The position numbers and the translations under genes were made by a program. 64,000 nt of DNA, from positions 58,690 to 122,689 of the forward strand of contig NZ_JAFWOM010000059.1 of assembly GCF_017545445.1 (NCBI RefSeq), given 5' to 3'. Positions 8,402-20,000 of this stretch are shown in pieces. Below the pieces are notes generated by a model. It saw only the letters and a list, made by a program, of their open reading frames with translations, ran no database searches and was not told the DNA's origin. This stretch comes from Fibrobacter sp. (GTDB lineage: Bacteria > Fibrobacterota > Fibrobacteria > Fibrobacterales > Fibrobacteraceae). Position 1 is the stretch's first letter. Every line of letters begins with the position of its first letter.

Positions 8402-11400
8402 ATGAATTTGAATAAGTTATTTAAAAACGTTATGGTGGACGCCTGTCCTCGCTTGACGGGGACGATCCGCCATCTGAAAGCTTTTATTGCGTTTGCCATA
8501 GTACCGATGGCTTTTATGGCCTGCTCCGACAGCGATAAGACTGCTGGCGGCACCACAGAAGACGCTGGAGTCGTCGCGGATTTGAACGTGGCTGGACTTA
8601 CGCAGAAAGGCCCGTTTGTCAAGGGTTCCGCTGTGAGTGTGCAGGGCATCGATTGCCAAACGATGGAGTTCACAGACGAAAAATTTACGGGTAGCGTCAA
8701 GAGCGACAAGGGCAATTTTGGCATTGAAGATGTGAACCTCTCGGCGACGTGCGCTTTGTTTGAAGTGACGGGAAAATACCTCGATGAATTGACTGGGAAA
8801 AAGTCGGCTAGCGAAGTGACGCTCCATGCGTTGACCGACCTCAAGGATCGCAAGAACGTGAACATCAATATGCTTACGGAACTGGAATATAAGCGTGTCA
8901 TGAATCTTGTGACCGAAGAGAAAATGTCTTTTGCAGATGCCAAGAAACAAGCCGAAAAAGAAGTGCTCGCTGCATTTAGCGTGAAAGCGAAAGATGGTGA
9001 ATTTGCGTTGTCCGAAGACTTGAACATTCTTGAGTCGGGTAACGACAACGCGGCACTGCTTGCCGTAAGTGTGCTCATGCAATCGGATTTGAAAGTTGCA
9101 AAACTCGTAGAGCGCGTGAATGATGTTGCCGCGGACATTGCGAAAGACGGTTCGTGGGATGACGATAAAACGAAAACGGAAATTGCGGAATGGGCCGCTA
9201 CAGCCGACAAGAATGGAGAATTTGCAAATGTTGGCAAGAACATCGAAAAGTGGGGCGGTTCAGGCGAAGTCTCGTCCTTCGAAACGGTTGTCGAAAAGTT
9301 TGCTGAGGCCGTCATCACGGACTCCGCTTCGAGTTCTTCTGGTGTCATCCTGAGCAGCGGTAGCCGCGAAGGATCCAGTAGCAGTAAGGTCCCTGAGCCT
9401 GTCGAAGGGTCGTCCTCCTCCAAAAACGTTCTGAGCAGCGGTAGCCGCGAAGGATCCAGTGACAGTAAGAAGGGAGCATCGTCTTCGTCATCTTGGAGCG
9501 AAGCGACGGGATCCAGTGACAGTTCTGAGTATTTTGATTGGAGTCTCCCGAAAGAATCTTATCTGAACCCGAATATTAAATACGATTCTATTATAGACAG
9601 TCGTGATGGACATGTTTACAAGACTGTGAAGATAGGCAATCAAGTTTGGATGGCTGAAAACTTGATTTATGCGGATAGCGTAAAAACGCCAAGTCTTAAA
9701 GGGAATAGCTGGTGCTATGATAAAGACCCCAAGAAGTGCAATGTTACGGGTCGGTTGTACTCTTGGGCCGCTGCGATTGATTCCGTGAAATTTCTCAATG
9801 CTGGAATGAAATGTGGAGATTACACGACTTGTCCTTTCCTTAAAAAAGTGCAGGGAATTTGTCCGGATGGATGGCATTTGCCCGATACGACGGAATGGAA
9901 TGCTTTAATGGATGCGGTTGGTGAAAATGCAGGGAATGTTCTTAAGTCGCGCAAAGGTTGGTATGATAATGGCAATGGCTCGGATAACGTTGGTTTCTCG
10001 GTGATTCCGGCCGGATACTACGAAAAGAATGAGGGACTTTCTAAAAGAGGAGGTCTTAGCGCGGGATTTTGGAGCACTGTTGAATATGGCAAATATACTG
10101 TGTTTTATACACCTTTCGAATATTCAAGCGATTTTGCATATAAAGAGAGTGTGGCTCATAAAGGAGATGGTAATGGCATCCGTTGCATCAAGGGAGAGGC
10201 CGATGAGATTGTTGGATCATCTTCTAGCTCGGTTTCCTTATCGTCTAGTTCTTCTAACAGTATTTACGATGCGGAAAAGAACACGCTTAAGGATCTTCGT
10301 GACAACAATACGTACAAAACGGTGAAAATCGGAAATCAGGTTTGGATGGCGGAAAATCTGAAATACAAAGCTGAAGGTTCCCATTGTTATGATGATGTCG
10401 ATTCGAATTGTGACAAGTATGGCTCGCTTTACGATTGGGCGACCGCAAAGAATGTCTGCCCGACGGATTGGCGGTTGCCGACAAAAAAAGAAATAGAAAC
10501 TTTGCTTGCTGCGGCGGGTGGGGGATCTACAGCGGGAAAGGTCCTCAAATCAAAAACGGGATGGCCTAAAGACGATGATGGTTTTGACGGAAATGGCACA
10601 GATGATTATTCCTTCTCGGCGCTTCCGGGAGGTCGCTGGGAGGATGGTGGGCCGTATTCTGGTGTGGGAATCTCAGCGTATTTTTGGAGTCTTACGGCGT
10701 ACAGTGAATCTAGTGCATACTATATGTATTTGGGCTATGAAAACTATGTTTTGGGCTATACTAGTGACAAAGCGGAAATAGATTTTAATCTCAAAATACA
10801 TGCATTTTCGGTCCGTTGCGTTAAGGCGGAAACATCTGTTGAGCCTGGTTCCAGCAGTTCGGTGGATTTAGAAGGCTGGAGTTGGAATGTCCCGAAAGAA
10901 TTGCGCCTGAATCCAAAAATAGAATATGATTCTATTACGGACTCTCGTGATGGTAAAGTTTATAAGACGGTTAAGATTGGTGAGCAGACCTGGATGGCTG
11001 AAAACTTGAACTATGCCGACAGCGTAAAGACCCTGAGTCTCAGGGGCAAAAGCTGGTGTTACAACGGTGATGCGAAAAAATGCGATGTAGCCGGTCGCCT
11101 GTACACCTGGGCCGCAGCAATTGACTCGGTGAAATTGGCGAACGATGCGGATAACCCGCAGGACTGCGGCCACGGCAAGACTTGCTCCCTGCCCGCAAAA
11201 GTTCAGGGCATTTGCCCGTCGGGCTGGCATCTGCCCAGTAATGAAGAATGGAAAGCCTTGTTCACGGCAGTGGGAGGGCAATCGACTGCCGGCATGTTTC
11301 TCAGGTCTCAGAGTGGTTGGAATAACAACCGCAACGGTCCGAATACTTTCGGCTTTTCTGTGTTGCCTGTTGGGCAAGCATACGAAAATGGCTATTGCTC

Positions 11401-11551
11401 CTATGATGGCGAAAACGCTTTTATCTGGAGTATCACTGAGGACGTTAGCACCCGTGCCTACAGCATGTACATTCGTTATGGCAGCGAGTATGCGAACCTG
11501 ACTGCCGACTATAAGTACTACGGTTTTTCTGTTCGTTGCCTCAAGGATTGA
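8402..11551 (+). CDS. FISUMP surface lipoprotein with three FISUMP domains
   Basis: This is a 1049-residue predicted lipoprotein. The start at 8402 is set by AGGA 9 nt upstream and by the MNLNKLF opening shared with the genes at 11716 and 23017. The n-region is unusually long (~28 residues before the hydrophobic core) because of an apparent in-frame palindromic insertion at 8445-8463. The lipobox is FMAC. The shared N-terminal region (GLTQKGPFVKGSAV and so on) runs to ~300. A Ser/Gly-rich linker at ~305-385 is built largely from REP-like repeats. FISUMP domains lie at ~401-597, ~634-809 and ~850-1049; domains 1 and 3 resemble each other more (both have ENL-Y-ADSVKT) than domain 2. Probable surface binding protein, ligand unknown. 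Confidence 0.85.
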   Translation: MNLNKLFKNVMVDACPRLTGTIRHLKAFIAFAIVPMAFMACSDSDKTAGGTTEDAGVVADLNVAGLTQKGPFVKGSAVSVQGIDCQTMEFTDEKFTGSVKSDKGNFGIEDVNLSATCALFEVTGKYLDELTGKKSASEVTLHALTDLKDRKNVNINMLTELEYKRVMNLVTEEKMSFADAKKQAEKEVLAAFSVKAKDGEFALSEDLNILESGNDNAALLAVSVLMQSDLKVAKLVERVNDVAADIAKDGSWDDDKTKTEIAEWAATADKNGEFANVGKNIEKWGGSGEVSSFETVVEKFAEAVITDSASSSSGVILSSGSREGSSSSKVPEPVEGSSSSKNVLSSGSREGSSDSKKGASSSSSWSEATGSSDSSEYFDWSLPKESYLNPNIKYDSIIDSRDGHVYKTVKIGNQVWMAENLIYADSVKTPSLKGNSWCYDKDPKKCNVTGRLYSWAAAIDSVKFLNAGMKCGDYTTCPFLKKVQGICPDGWHLPDTTEWNALMDAVGENAGNVLKSRKGWYDNGNGSDNVGFSVIPAGYYEKNEGLSKRGGLSAGFWSTVEYGKYTVFYTPFEYSSDFAYKESVAHKGDGNGIRCIKGEADEIVGSSSSSVSLSSSSSNSIYDAEKNTLKDLRDNNTYKTVKIGNQVWMAENLKYKAEGSHCYDDVDSNCDKYGSLYDWATAKNVCPTDWRLPTKKEIETLLAAAGGGSTAGKVLKSKTGWPKDDDGFDGNGTDDYSFSALPGGRWEDGGPYSGVGISAYFWSLTAYSESSAYYMYLGYENYVLGYTSDKAEIDFNLKIHAFSVRCVKAETSVEPGSSSSVDLEGWSWNVPKELRLNPKIEYDSITDSRDGKVYKTVKIGEQTWMAENLNYADSVKTLSLRGKSWCYNGDAKKCDVAGRLYTWAAAIDSVKLANDADNPQDCGHGKTCSLPAKVQGICPSGWHLPSNEEWKALFTAVGGQSTAGMFLRSQSGWNNNRNGPNTFGFSVLPVGQAYENGYCSYDGENAFIWSITEDVSTRAYSMYIRYGSEYANLTADYKYYGFSVRCLKD
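8445..8463. repeat. Palindrome in the signal-peptide coding region
   Basis: GTCCTCG and CGGGGAC pair (one G-U) around CTTGA. It resembles the GTC-CC...GGGAC repeats elsewhere in the window and is absent from the otherwise similar starts at 11716 and 23017. It is read in frame and lengthens the n-region. Confidence 0.45.
9341..9520. repeat. Array of REP-like elements encoding a Ser/Gly linker
   Basis: The array contains GTCATCCTGAGCAGCGG ... GGATCCAGT, CCCTGAGCCTGTCGAAGGG and a second CTGAGCAGCGGTAGCCGCG ... GGATCCAGT, and it ends with TCTTGGAGCGAAGCG ... GGATCCAGT. In frame they read VILSSGSREGSS, VPEPVEGSS, VLSSGSREGSS and SWSEATGSS. The same DNA motifs occur as intergenic repeats in this window. 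Confidence 0.7.
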
Positions 11552-11715
11552 ATTAGTGGTTAGTAAACAGTGGTTAGTTGGCAGTGGAATGAGACGAGAG
11601 ACGTGGTTCGGCAGGCTCACCAACCTGGACGATAGACGAAAGATGTTTTGTCATCCTGAGGAACGAAGGATCCAGTGAAGTTATTAGTAGGCGATAGATT
11701 GTTGAAAGGAAAAAT
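11552..11715. repeat. Intergenic repeat cluster
   Basis: There is no gene. TTAGTGGTTAGTAAACAGTG-type repeats (about 11554-11588) are followed by a fragment GGTTCGGCAGGCTCACCAAC that also occurs at 32199, and by a REP-like element GTCATCCTGAGG...GGATCC (about 11650-11672). AAGGA at about 11706 is the Shine-Dalgarno site for the next gene. Confidence 0.65.
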
Positions 11716-14004
11716 ATGAATTTGAATAAGTTTTTTGCTTTTTTGTTTGCGTTTTTTTTGTGCATTTTTGCGGCATGTTCGGATTCCGAAGTTGCTGGCG
11801 GCACTACGGAAGACGCGGGGATTATCGCGAATTTGAATGTGGCAGGACTCGCGCAGAAAGGCCCGTTTGCAAAAGGTTCTGCCGTGACGGTGCAAGGCGT
11901 GAATTGCAAAACAATGGAATCGACCGGCGAAAGCTTTGAAGGCGTTGTCAAGAGCGACAAGGGAGACTTTGAAGTCAAGGATGTTAATTTGTCCTCGACG
12001 TGTGCCGTGTTTGAAGTTTCGGGCTATTACTTCAACGAAGTTACAGGCGAAAAGACTAAAGGCGAATTGATACTTCGTGTGGCAACCAATCTCAAGAATC
12101 GAAAAAAAGTGAACGTCAACATTCTTACGAACTTGGAATACGAACGTGTGAAGAAACTGGTGGATAATAAGGTGGTTGATTTTGATGATGCAAAAAATCA
12201 GGCAGAGAAAGAAATCCTTTCGGCATTTAATGTTGATGATGTTGCAAGTGGTGTCTCGGAATTCGAAAACTTGAACATTTTTGAAAAAGGCGATGGCAAT
12301 GCGGCGCTCTTGGCTGTGAGCGTAATGATGCAAGGCGATGAAAATGTAGATACGCTTGCAAAACGTTTGGAAAACTTTGCTGAAGATTTTGCAGAAGACG
12401 GCAAATGGGACGATGAAAAAATGAAAAATGAAATTGCCGAGTGGGCTGCAACCGCTAAGGCCAATGGCAAACTCGATGCTATCCGCAAGAACATCGAAAG
12501 TATGAACGACGGCGAAAAAGTTGCCGAATTCGAAACATTCATGAAAGAATTTACGGAGAGCGGCGGTGTCGAAGGGTCTAGCAGCAGCTCCGTGAAAGCG
12601 AATGCGTCCAGTGATTCTAAATCCAGTAGTAGCAGCGGCTTTAACTGGAGTATTCCCAAAGAAACTTATTTGAATCAAAGTGTAGAGTATGATTCTATTG
12701 TTGATGCTCGCGATGGAAATGTTTACAAAACTGTGAAAATTGGAAACCAGACATGGATGGCTGAGAATTTGAACTATGCGGATAGTACACAAACGCCGAG
12801 TCTTTTGAATAACAATTGGTGCTATGAAGATGATCCCCAAAAGTGCAAAGTTGTGGGGCGTTTGTATTCGTGGACTGCCGCGATTGATTCTGTAAAACTT
12901 GCATCGAACGATACTGATGCTGACGCACCGCAAGAATGTGGCATATTTAAACAGTGTACGCTTCCATATCAATTGCAGGGGATTTGTCCTGATGGGTTCC
13001 ATTTGCCGGATACAACGGAGTGGAGTATTTTGCTTACTTCGATTGGTGCGAAAAATCATTATGGTGATTTGCTTAGATCGCAGATTGGGTGGGATTATGG
13101 AGAGTATGCTGATGAATATGGCTTTTCTGTGATTTATGCTGGTGATAGATACAGAGATGGAACTTATTCTTATAGCGGAATGACGTCTGATTTTTGGACT
13201 GCTGAACAATATCAAGGGAATGATGGTGCCCTGGCCCATACGTATAACATGGTGGATATTACAAGTTCGTTCAAGGATTGCGGTAAGTATATTCGTTGCG
13301 TCAAGAATGAAATTGTTCCTCAAACTCAATCGTCTTTGCCCGCTTGCAAGACTGCAACAGAAGATAGTTGTGAATACGGTTCATTGACGGATGCTCGTGA
13401 CGGAAAAACTTACAGGACTGTGAAAATTGGAGACCAAACTTGGATGGCGGAAAATTTGAATTATGCGGATAGTGCTCAAACGCCGAGCCTTTTAAATCGA
13501 AACTGGTGCTATGGCGATAATCCGGAAAATTGCAAGACTTATGGACGACTTTACTCATGGACTGCAGCAATAGATTCTGTGAAACTTTCACAAGATCCAG
13601 ATGATCCGCTTGATTGTGGATATGCGAAACGATGCTTCCTTTGGGGGCGTGTACAGGGAATTTGTCCTGAAGGTTACCATTTGCCTGATACGACCGAGTG
13701 GAGTACTTTGGTGACGACTGTTGGAGGCTGGAATAATGCGGGTAAGGTTCTAAAGTCGCAAGTAGGCTGGCCTTATTTTAAAGGTTCTGATGATTACGGT
13801 TTCTCGGCGCTTGCTGGAGGTATAAGACATCATAATAAGGATTTTGAATCGATTGATGGTAGCACTTATTTTTGGGCTGCTACTGAAAAAACATCGGAAA
13901 ATACGACTCAAGTTTATAGCATTCACATAGGAAATAATAGGATAAATTCATTTGTCGATGGCTATAAGGATAACGGATACTCCATTCGTTGTATCAAGGA
14001 TTAA
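11716..14004 (+). CDS. FISUMP surface lipoprotein with two FISUMP domains
   Basis: This is a 762-residue predicted lipoprotein with a clear AAGGA ribosome-binding site. It has a short signal peptide with lipobox FAAC at ~21, followed by the AGGTTEDAGI motif and the shared N-terminal region to ~280. A short Ser linker (~290-312) has no obvious REP-like element. FISUMP domains lie at ~332-530 and ~561-762; both contain WMAENLNYADS and a CPxGxHLPDTTEWS block. The DNA is close to the genes at 5774 and 8402 in the N-terminal part, indicating tandem duplication. It is the third lipoprotein of module 2. Confidence 0.85.
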   Translation: MNLNKFFAFLFAFFLCIFAACSDSEVAGGTTEDAGIIANLNVAGLAQKGPFAKGSAVTVQGVNCKTMESTGESFEGVVKSDKGDFEVKDVNLSSTCAVFEVSGYYFNEVTGEKTKGELILRVATNLKNRKKVNVNILTNLEYERVKKLVDNKVVDFDDAKNQAEKEILSAFNVDDVASGVSEFENLNIFEKGDGNAALLAVSVMMQGDENVDTLAKRLENFAEDFAEDGKWDDEKMKNEIAEWAATAKANGKLDAIRKNIESMNDGEKVAEFETFMKEFTESGGVEGSSSSSVKANASSDSKSSSSSGFNWSIPKETYLNQSVEYDSIVDARDGNVYKTVKIGNQTWMAENLNYADSTQTPSLLNNNWCYEDDPQKCKVVGRLYSWTAAIDSVKLASNDTDADAPQECGIFKQCTLPYQLQGICPDGFHLPDTTEWSILLTSIGAKNHYGDLLRSQIGWDYGEYADEYGFSVIYAGDRYRDGTYSYSGMTSDFWTAEQYQGNDGALAHTYNMVDITSSFKDCGKYIRCVKNEIVPQTQSSLPACKTATEDSCEYGSLTDARDGKTYRTVKIGDQTWMAENLNYADSAQTPSLLNRNWCYGDNPENCKTYGRLYSWTAAIDSVKLSQDPDDPLDCGYAKRCFLWGRVQGICPEGYHLPDTTEWSTLVTTVGGWNNAGKVLKSQVGWPYFKGSDDYGFSALAGGIRHHNKDFESIDGSTYFWAATEKTSENTTQVYSIHIGNNRINSFVDGYKDNGYSIRCIKD

Positions 14005-14022
14005 AGATGGATGAGGTATGAT

Positions 14023-14061
14023 ATGAAAGTCAAATATTTTATTCGTTGCGTAAAGAACTAA
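14023..14061 (+). pseudogene. Remnant of a FISUMP domain C-terminus
   Basis: A 12-codon reading, MKVKYFIRCVKN, reproduces the last residues of a FISUMP domain (compare the IRCVKN block near 13308). Nothing upstream continues the domain. It is probably the scar of a deleted or recombined FISUMP copy. Confidence 0.5.
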
Positions 14062-14094
14062 AAGATTGTGTCTTACGCAAAAAGGAGCTTGTAA

Positions 14095-17000
14095 ATGAAA
14101 AGAATAGTTTTGCTTATTTCTATGGCTTGTGCAATTGTCGGTGCGAAAGTGACCCCGACTGCGCCCACCGTAAAGGATGGTTGCTATTCCATTTCGACTG
14201 CGGATGAACTGTATGGTTTCGCCGCCATTGTTAACGGAACACTCGAAGCAGGACGCGCTGCAGAAAGTTCTGCCTGCGGTATGCTTACCCAAGACATTTT
14301 GGCAAACGATACAACGACAATCGGATGCTATTATAAAAAAGAAACCAATAGCAAAGATTCCGTTTACACTTGCTATAAGATTGATTACGAGAACGATTCC
14401 AAAAGAATTGATATCGACCCCGCGACAATCGTACCCCACACCCAGTGGACTCCGCTCAAGAATTTCTCCGGACGATTTGACGGCCAGGGCCATACGATTT
14501 GGAAACTTGAAAATATTAAAGATTCCACCCAAAACAACCTGGGCTTTATCGCCTTGGTCTCTGGCGGGACAGAAGCTAGCCCTGTTGTCATCAAGGATTT
14601 AACCATCAGGCATACCAAGTTCTATGGACACGATACCGTTGGTGGTATTGTCGCCAAGAATAGCGGCAACCTCCTGTTAGATAACGTGATGTATCTGTCT
14701 CAGGTAAAGGGTCGTAGACAAGTTGCATCCCTTGTTGGCCGAAACGAAAATCAACTTACCATCAAAAAAGGGGTTGCCACAAACGTCACTGGTCAAAAGT
14801 TTATTGGTAGCGCGGTCGGTTCCAATTCCGGGACAATCGACATCGACAGTTTATCTTTCATTCATAAGTTTAATGTTGAAGGAAGTGCCTATCCAATAGT
14901 TTATAGAACCGATTTAATAGGAGTCAGTCACGTAGGCCTGATTCTCGGCGTCAATGAAAAATCAGCAAAAGTAAACATAAAGAATGTCACAACAGGTATT
15001 GACGACTCCTACATTGTAGAGGACGCTTTCGTAGATGCCGATTCTGTATTGGGAGGTTTTGTTGGTTTAAACGATAAAAACGCTACAATTACCATTTCAG
15101 CGTCATCTATGCTGAAAATTTCTACTCTTGGCGGAGAGAATCGGCCTTATATTGGCGGTTTTGTGGGTATAAATCGAGGAACGGTGGATATAACGAACTC
15201 CTACGCCAAGGGGCCCGTAGCTGGAATTTCTTCAGGTTGCTTTGTCGGACTTAACCAGGATTCGCTTTCTGTAACCAACTCCTACAGCGATTGCCTTAGT
15301 GATCTTAAAACAAAGGACCCGGTTGTTGGCGAATGCCGCGTTGGCCATGTTTCGCTCAAGAACACATTCTATAAAGATAATTCCAATACGTATTCTTGCG
15401 CCAAGAAATACGGAGCAAAACCCATATCCTCTCAAGAAGTTTCCAATGGCGTGTTGACGATTATGTTGCACAATTACAAGGGTGGCGAAGTTTGGGGGCA
15501 AGACATAGCCAATAGAAACTACTGGCCCAAGCAAAATGTGGCTTTTGGACCTTTTTCGTTTAAGTTAAATCTTTGTACCACGGATTATTATTTCGATTTT
15601 AATATAAACGGGGATAGTTGCCACCCAGATTCTACAATGAAATCTTACACTTATAAGAATGGTATCGCTCAATTGCCGGTTTATACAAGGTATGGCTATG
15701 TCTTTTTGGGCTGGGCTTTTGCGGACAAGCCTGATTCCGTTATCACGTCGATTAGCAAAGATTCTTATGGCGATATTGAACTTTTTAACAGGTGGGATGG
15801 TGATGCAAAGGTGCCGCCAAAAGATAAAGATGGTTGCTATCTGATTTCAACCATCAGTGATCTTTACGGGATTGGAATTGCACCAGATAAAAAATGCGTA
15901 AAGCTCGTGAATGACATAGTTGTCAATCAGAATATGGAAAACATGATTCTTGATGGTTTGTATACAGGCGATCCTAATCCCCAAAGATCGTGGGATGGAA
16001 TCAAAGGCTTTAATGGAGTCTTTGATGGACAAGGGCATAAGATATCCGGGTTGTACAATAAAGTCTTTTTCTCGGAAGTCAATAAAGGCGATACGCTCAC
16101 TATCAAGAATTTAGGTATCGTAAATTCAGCCTTTAAGAATGCACCTGTTTTTGTTGAGCAAAACAACGGTGTTCTTAATATAACCCATAGCTATAGTACA
16201 GCAATCAGCAATGGCTTTGTCGGAACAAATAGTGGCGAAGTTTATATATCGGACTCCTACAATACTGGGTTAATTCGTGTTGGTGCCAGCATGATTGGAA
16301 CCAACAACAAAAAAGCCGTCCTTGACAATGTCTATAATTCCGGCGCGGTACAACGTGGTGCAGGTATCATTGGCACCAATTTGGGAACGGCAACCATTAG
16401 CAATTCCTACAACGTTGGCACAATCAGCGAAGAATCGTTGCAAGAGAAATCTACAGCCGGTTTAGTGGGATACAGCAAAGGCAAAACGACTATTATCAAC
16501 TGCTTTAATGCAGCACCGGTTTATGGATATGCCGTTGTCGGCGGCCTTGTCGGGGCTCATTGGACAGACACATTGACTATCATAAACTCTTACAATGCAG
16601 GCCCGGTAAAGGATGCATATTCCGAACACAACTATGGTATTGTCGGAATGGCAGAAGTTTATAATAGCTGGAACAGCAAGACCCACGAATACGACAAACT
16701 TGTTCACGATGACAAATACGCCGTTTATATGTACAATGTATTTTCGCTCATGGGACTTGAGGATCATACGCAGCTGAGCATACAGGCATCGCCTGCCGTG
16801 TTCAAGAACGGCTATGTTGCAAAACTTCTTCACGATTACGTGCAAAAAGACGTTTACGGCAATGTTGTCAAAGGTGGCATTAATGGTGAAATTTGGGGTC
16901 AAGAAGTCGGCAAAGATTCTTTGCCGGTATTCAAAGGAAAATTGGTTGGCGTTGCAGAAAAGGCAAACGAAGGTGATATCATTATGCCTTCTAGTTCGTC

Positions 17001-20000
17001 AATGGCCATTTCAAGTTCTTCGTCGAGCGTAGAATCTAGCAGCAGCCGTAGCAGTCGCTTTGGTGCTGAATTTTCTTTTGTATTGCCCAAGATGGTTGAC
17101 GGATGCTACCGCATTTCTACAGCACAGGAACTGCAAGGCTTTGCGACGATTGTAAACGGGTCGCACGGTTCAACAAAGTATTCCGCAGCATGCGGTATTT
17201 TAACGGCAGACATCGCTCTTGACGTGGACAAATACGGCGCTTGGGAACCGATCGAAAATTTTGCAGGTTCCCTAGACGGTCAGGGCCATACGATTTCTAA
17301 CATGGCGATAGATGTCAATCGATACGGAGACAATGCTTCGTTTATCGGTTCCATTAACGGCGGAACAAAGAAAAATCCTGTGGCCCTCAAGAACATTACG
17401 TGGGAAAACGCAACGATTTCGGCCAAGACCAGAGCTGCGATAATCAACACCGTGAAAAGCGGCTCCTATGTTGAAATAGACCATGCCCATAACGGAATGA
17501 ACTTTACAGTAGATAGCGGCCGTGTTGCAGCGTTTGTCGCCACTGTAGAAGAAAATGCCAACTTGAATGTTTCGTATTCTTACAATACCGGTGATATCAA
17601 AAATAACACATCCACATCTTCTTATTTTGGTTGCATTGTTAACGTTGCAAATGGCAAAGTAACATTGAAGAATGTGTACAATACAGGTGTCGGAGCAAGC
17701 CTCATCGGAAGCGCGCGTGATAGCATTATAATCCTCAATACTTATAACTACCCGAAAAATTCCAGCTATTCCACACTGCTTGACTTTTGCGAAGAAAACA
17801 AGAACAACATTATCATAGAAAATTCATTTAACATAAGGTCGTCAAGAGATTTCTGCGACCGTCGTTCCTCAAACTTGGATAAAGAATATTTTGCTAACGG
17901 TTATGTAGCCATGAGATTGCATTACCATTACAATGGCCTTGATTATGACGGCATGGAATGGGGGCAAGACATCGGCGTAGATGCAAGCCCGATCTTTAGC
18001 GGAACTGTCACGGGAGAAGTACCCGCAAATTCAAAGGTGGTTTCGTTAGACGTTGTTTCTTATAGTGGCGATAAAACGATTTATCCGCGATACTATTTAT
18101 CCCAAACCAGAATAACATTGCCAGATCCAACACCTCGAACGGGCTACGCTTTTGCCGGTTGGTTCGATGATACTACGAGTTCTGTGCCTATCGACAATCG
18201 TATAGACATCTCTTTTGCTGAAGAAGACCTGACTTACTATGCAAAATGGTGGCCCTTACCCAAACGTGACGGGAAGTGCTATAAAATAGGCTCTGCAGAA
18301 GAAATGCTTGGATTTAGCGCCATTGTGAACGGAGGCCTCGGCATAAAGAAAGATTCTACGGCATGCGCAATATTAACCGCAGACATCGTTCTTGATTCGA
18401 GCAAGTTCTTGCAGTGGACTGCTCCTGAAAATTTCGCAGGTTCGCTCGACGGCCAGGGCCATTCCATTTCATTTGGGTGGACAAAGTACTACTACGACGA
18501 AAAGAAGCCGTTTATCAAGTCTATTTCTGGCGGCACAAAAGATAGTCCTGTAACCATAAAAAATGTGGAATGGAAGAATGTATCTGTCGAGGGAACATTT
18601 GGAACAAGCTTGATACATTACATCTGGGATAGTTCTTATGTTTTAATAAGCGCCAACCATAACGACATTAATTTTGTTAAAAATGCAAGTTTCATAGGAA
18701 CTGTTGGCGAAAAAGCACATTTAACCATTTCCAATTCCTATAACACCGGAAGTTTTTCGGGAGACGATGGTTATTTCATCGATTATGTCTTGGGAAATAT
18801 TTCTTTCTTGAATTTCTATGATGTCGGAACTTCAAACGGTTTTGTAGGGACAGCAAACGATAGCGTAATAATCGAGAATTCCTATAGTCTCGCACAAAAT
18901 CAAAAAGTCGGATTTGTCAAGTCTGCAAAATACACGAGAAGAATTTCGATTAACAATTCGTACTACCTTGATACCCTTAGATCCGATTTTGGCGGTTTCA
19001 AGGCCACTGCAGAAGAATTCGCGAATGGAACAATCGCTGTAAAATTGCGTTATGATTATGACTATGATGGATCCATTTGGGGGCAAAATGTTGGTGTCGA
19101 TTTAAGCCCGAATTTTAGCAAGGAAATTATCGGAGCAAACGATTCTACGACGGGACTTTATTCTATAGAAATGGTCACTCATAGCGAAGACACGACTCAG
19201 TACAAAAAAATCTACGCCAAGGGAATTGGCCTGACGCTACAGAATCCGTCTCCAAAGAAGGGATACGCTTTTGGCGGTTGGTTCAATAACCCCAACTATT
19301 TGGGCCATGCCATCAAGAAAATCAGCACGATAGATTCCGGTGACGTAAAGTTCTACGGTAAATGGTGGCCGCTCCCGAAACAGAAAGCAGGGTGTTACGA
19401 AATCGGTTCTGTTGATGATTTGTTCGGCTTTGCGGCAATTGTGAACGGCAATATCGGTGCGAAAAAAGATTCCACGGCTTGCGGAAAACTTGTTGCGGAT
19501 ATCGAATTTAAAGAGATCGGAGAACTCTGGACGGACAGCCTCTTGGTTTGGGTTCCGATGTGGAATTTTGCGGGATCCTTTGACGGAAACGGATTTTCCA
19601 TCAAGAACATTTTCATCAATAATCCCAGCAACTATTATCCGGAAGATACTGAAGGAGCAGGCCTGTTCGGAACAATTTCTGGCGGTACGGCTGAAAAACC
19701 GGTTGTCATCAAGAATCTGACACTCTACGAAGGCTACATCGATGGTGGATGGAACACAGGATCCATCGCCGGTCTCATTAACGAATCCAATGTTATCTTG
19801 GATAGCATTACCGCAGACCTTTATGTTTCTGGCTACATTAAAGTCGGCGGAATCGTAGGTGTTATCTCATCATCGACGGTCTCTTTGACCAATTCCCGCA
19901 AGATTTTTAGCAATGCAAAAATGATACCGGCATATTATCCTGGCGATGAGCCAAGCATCGAAAAAAGTTTGTATGGTACATACAATATCGGTGGCCTTAT

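Noticed and set aside
11617..13329. 570-codon antisense frame across a FISUMP gene
   Set aside because: It mirrors the coding frame of the lipoprotein at 11716 and reads through intergenic repeats; no ribosome-binding site or known motif.
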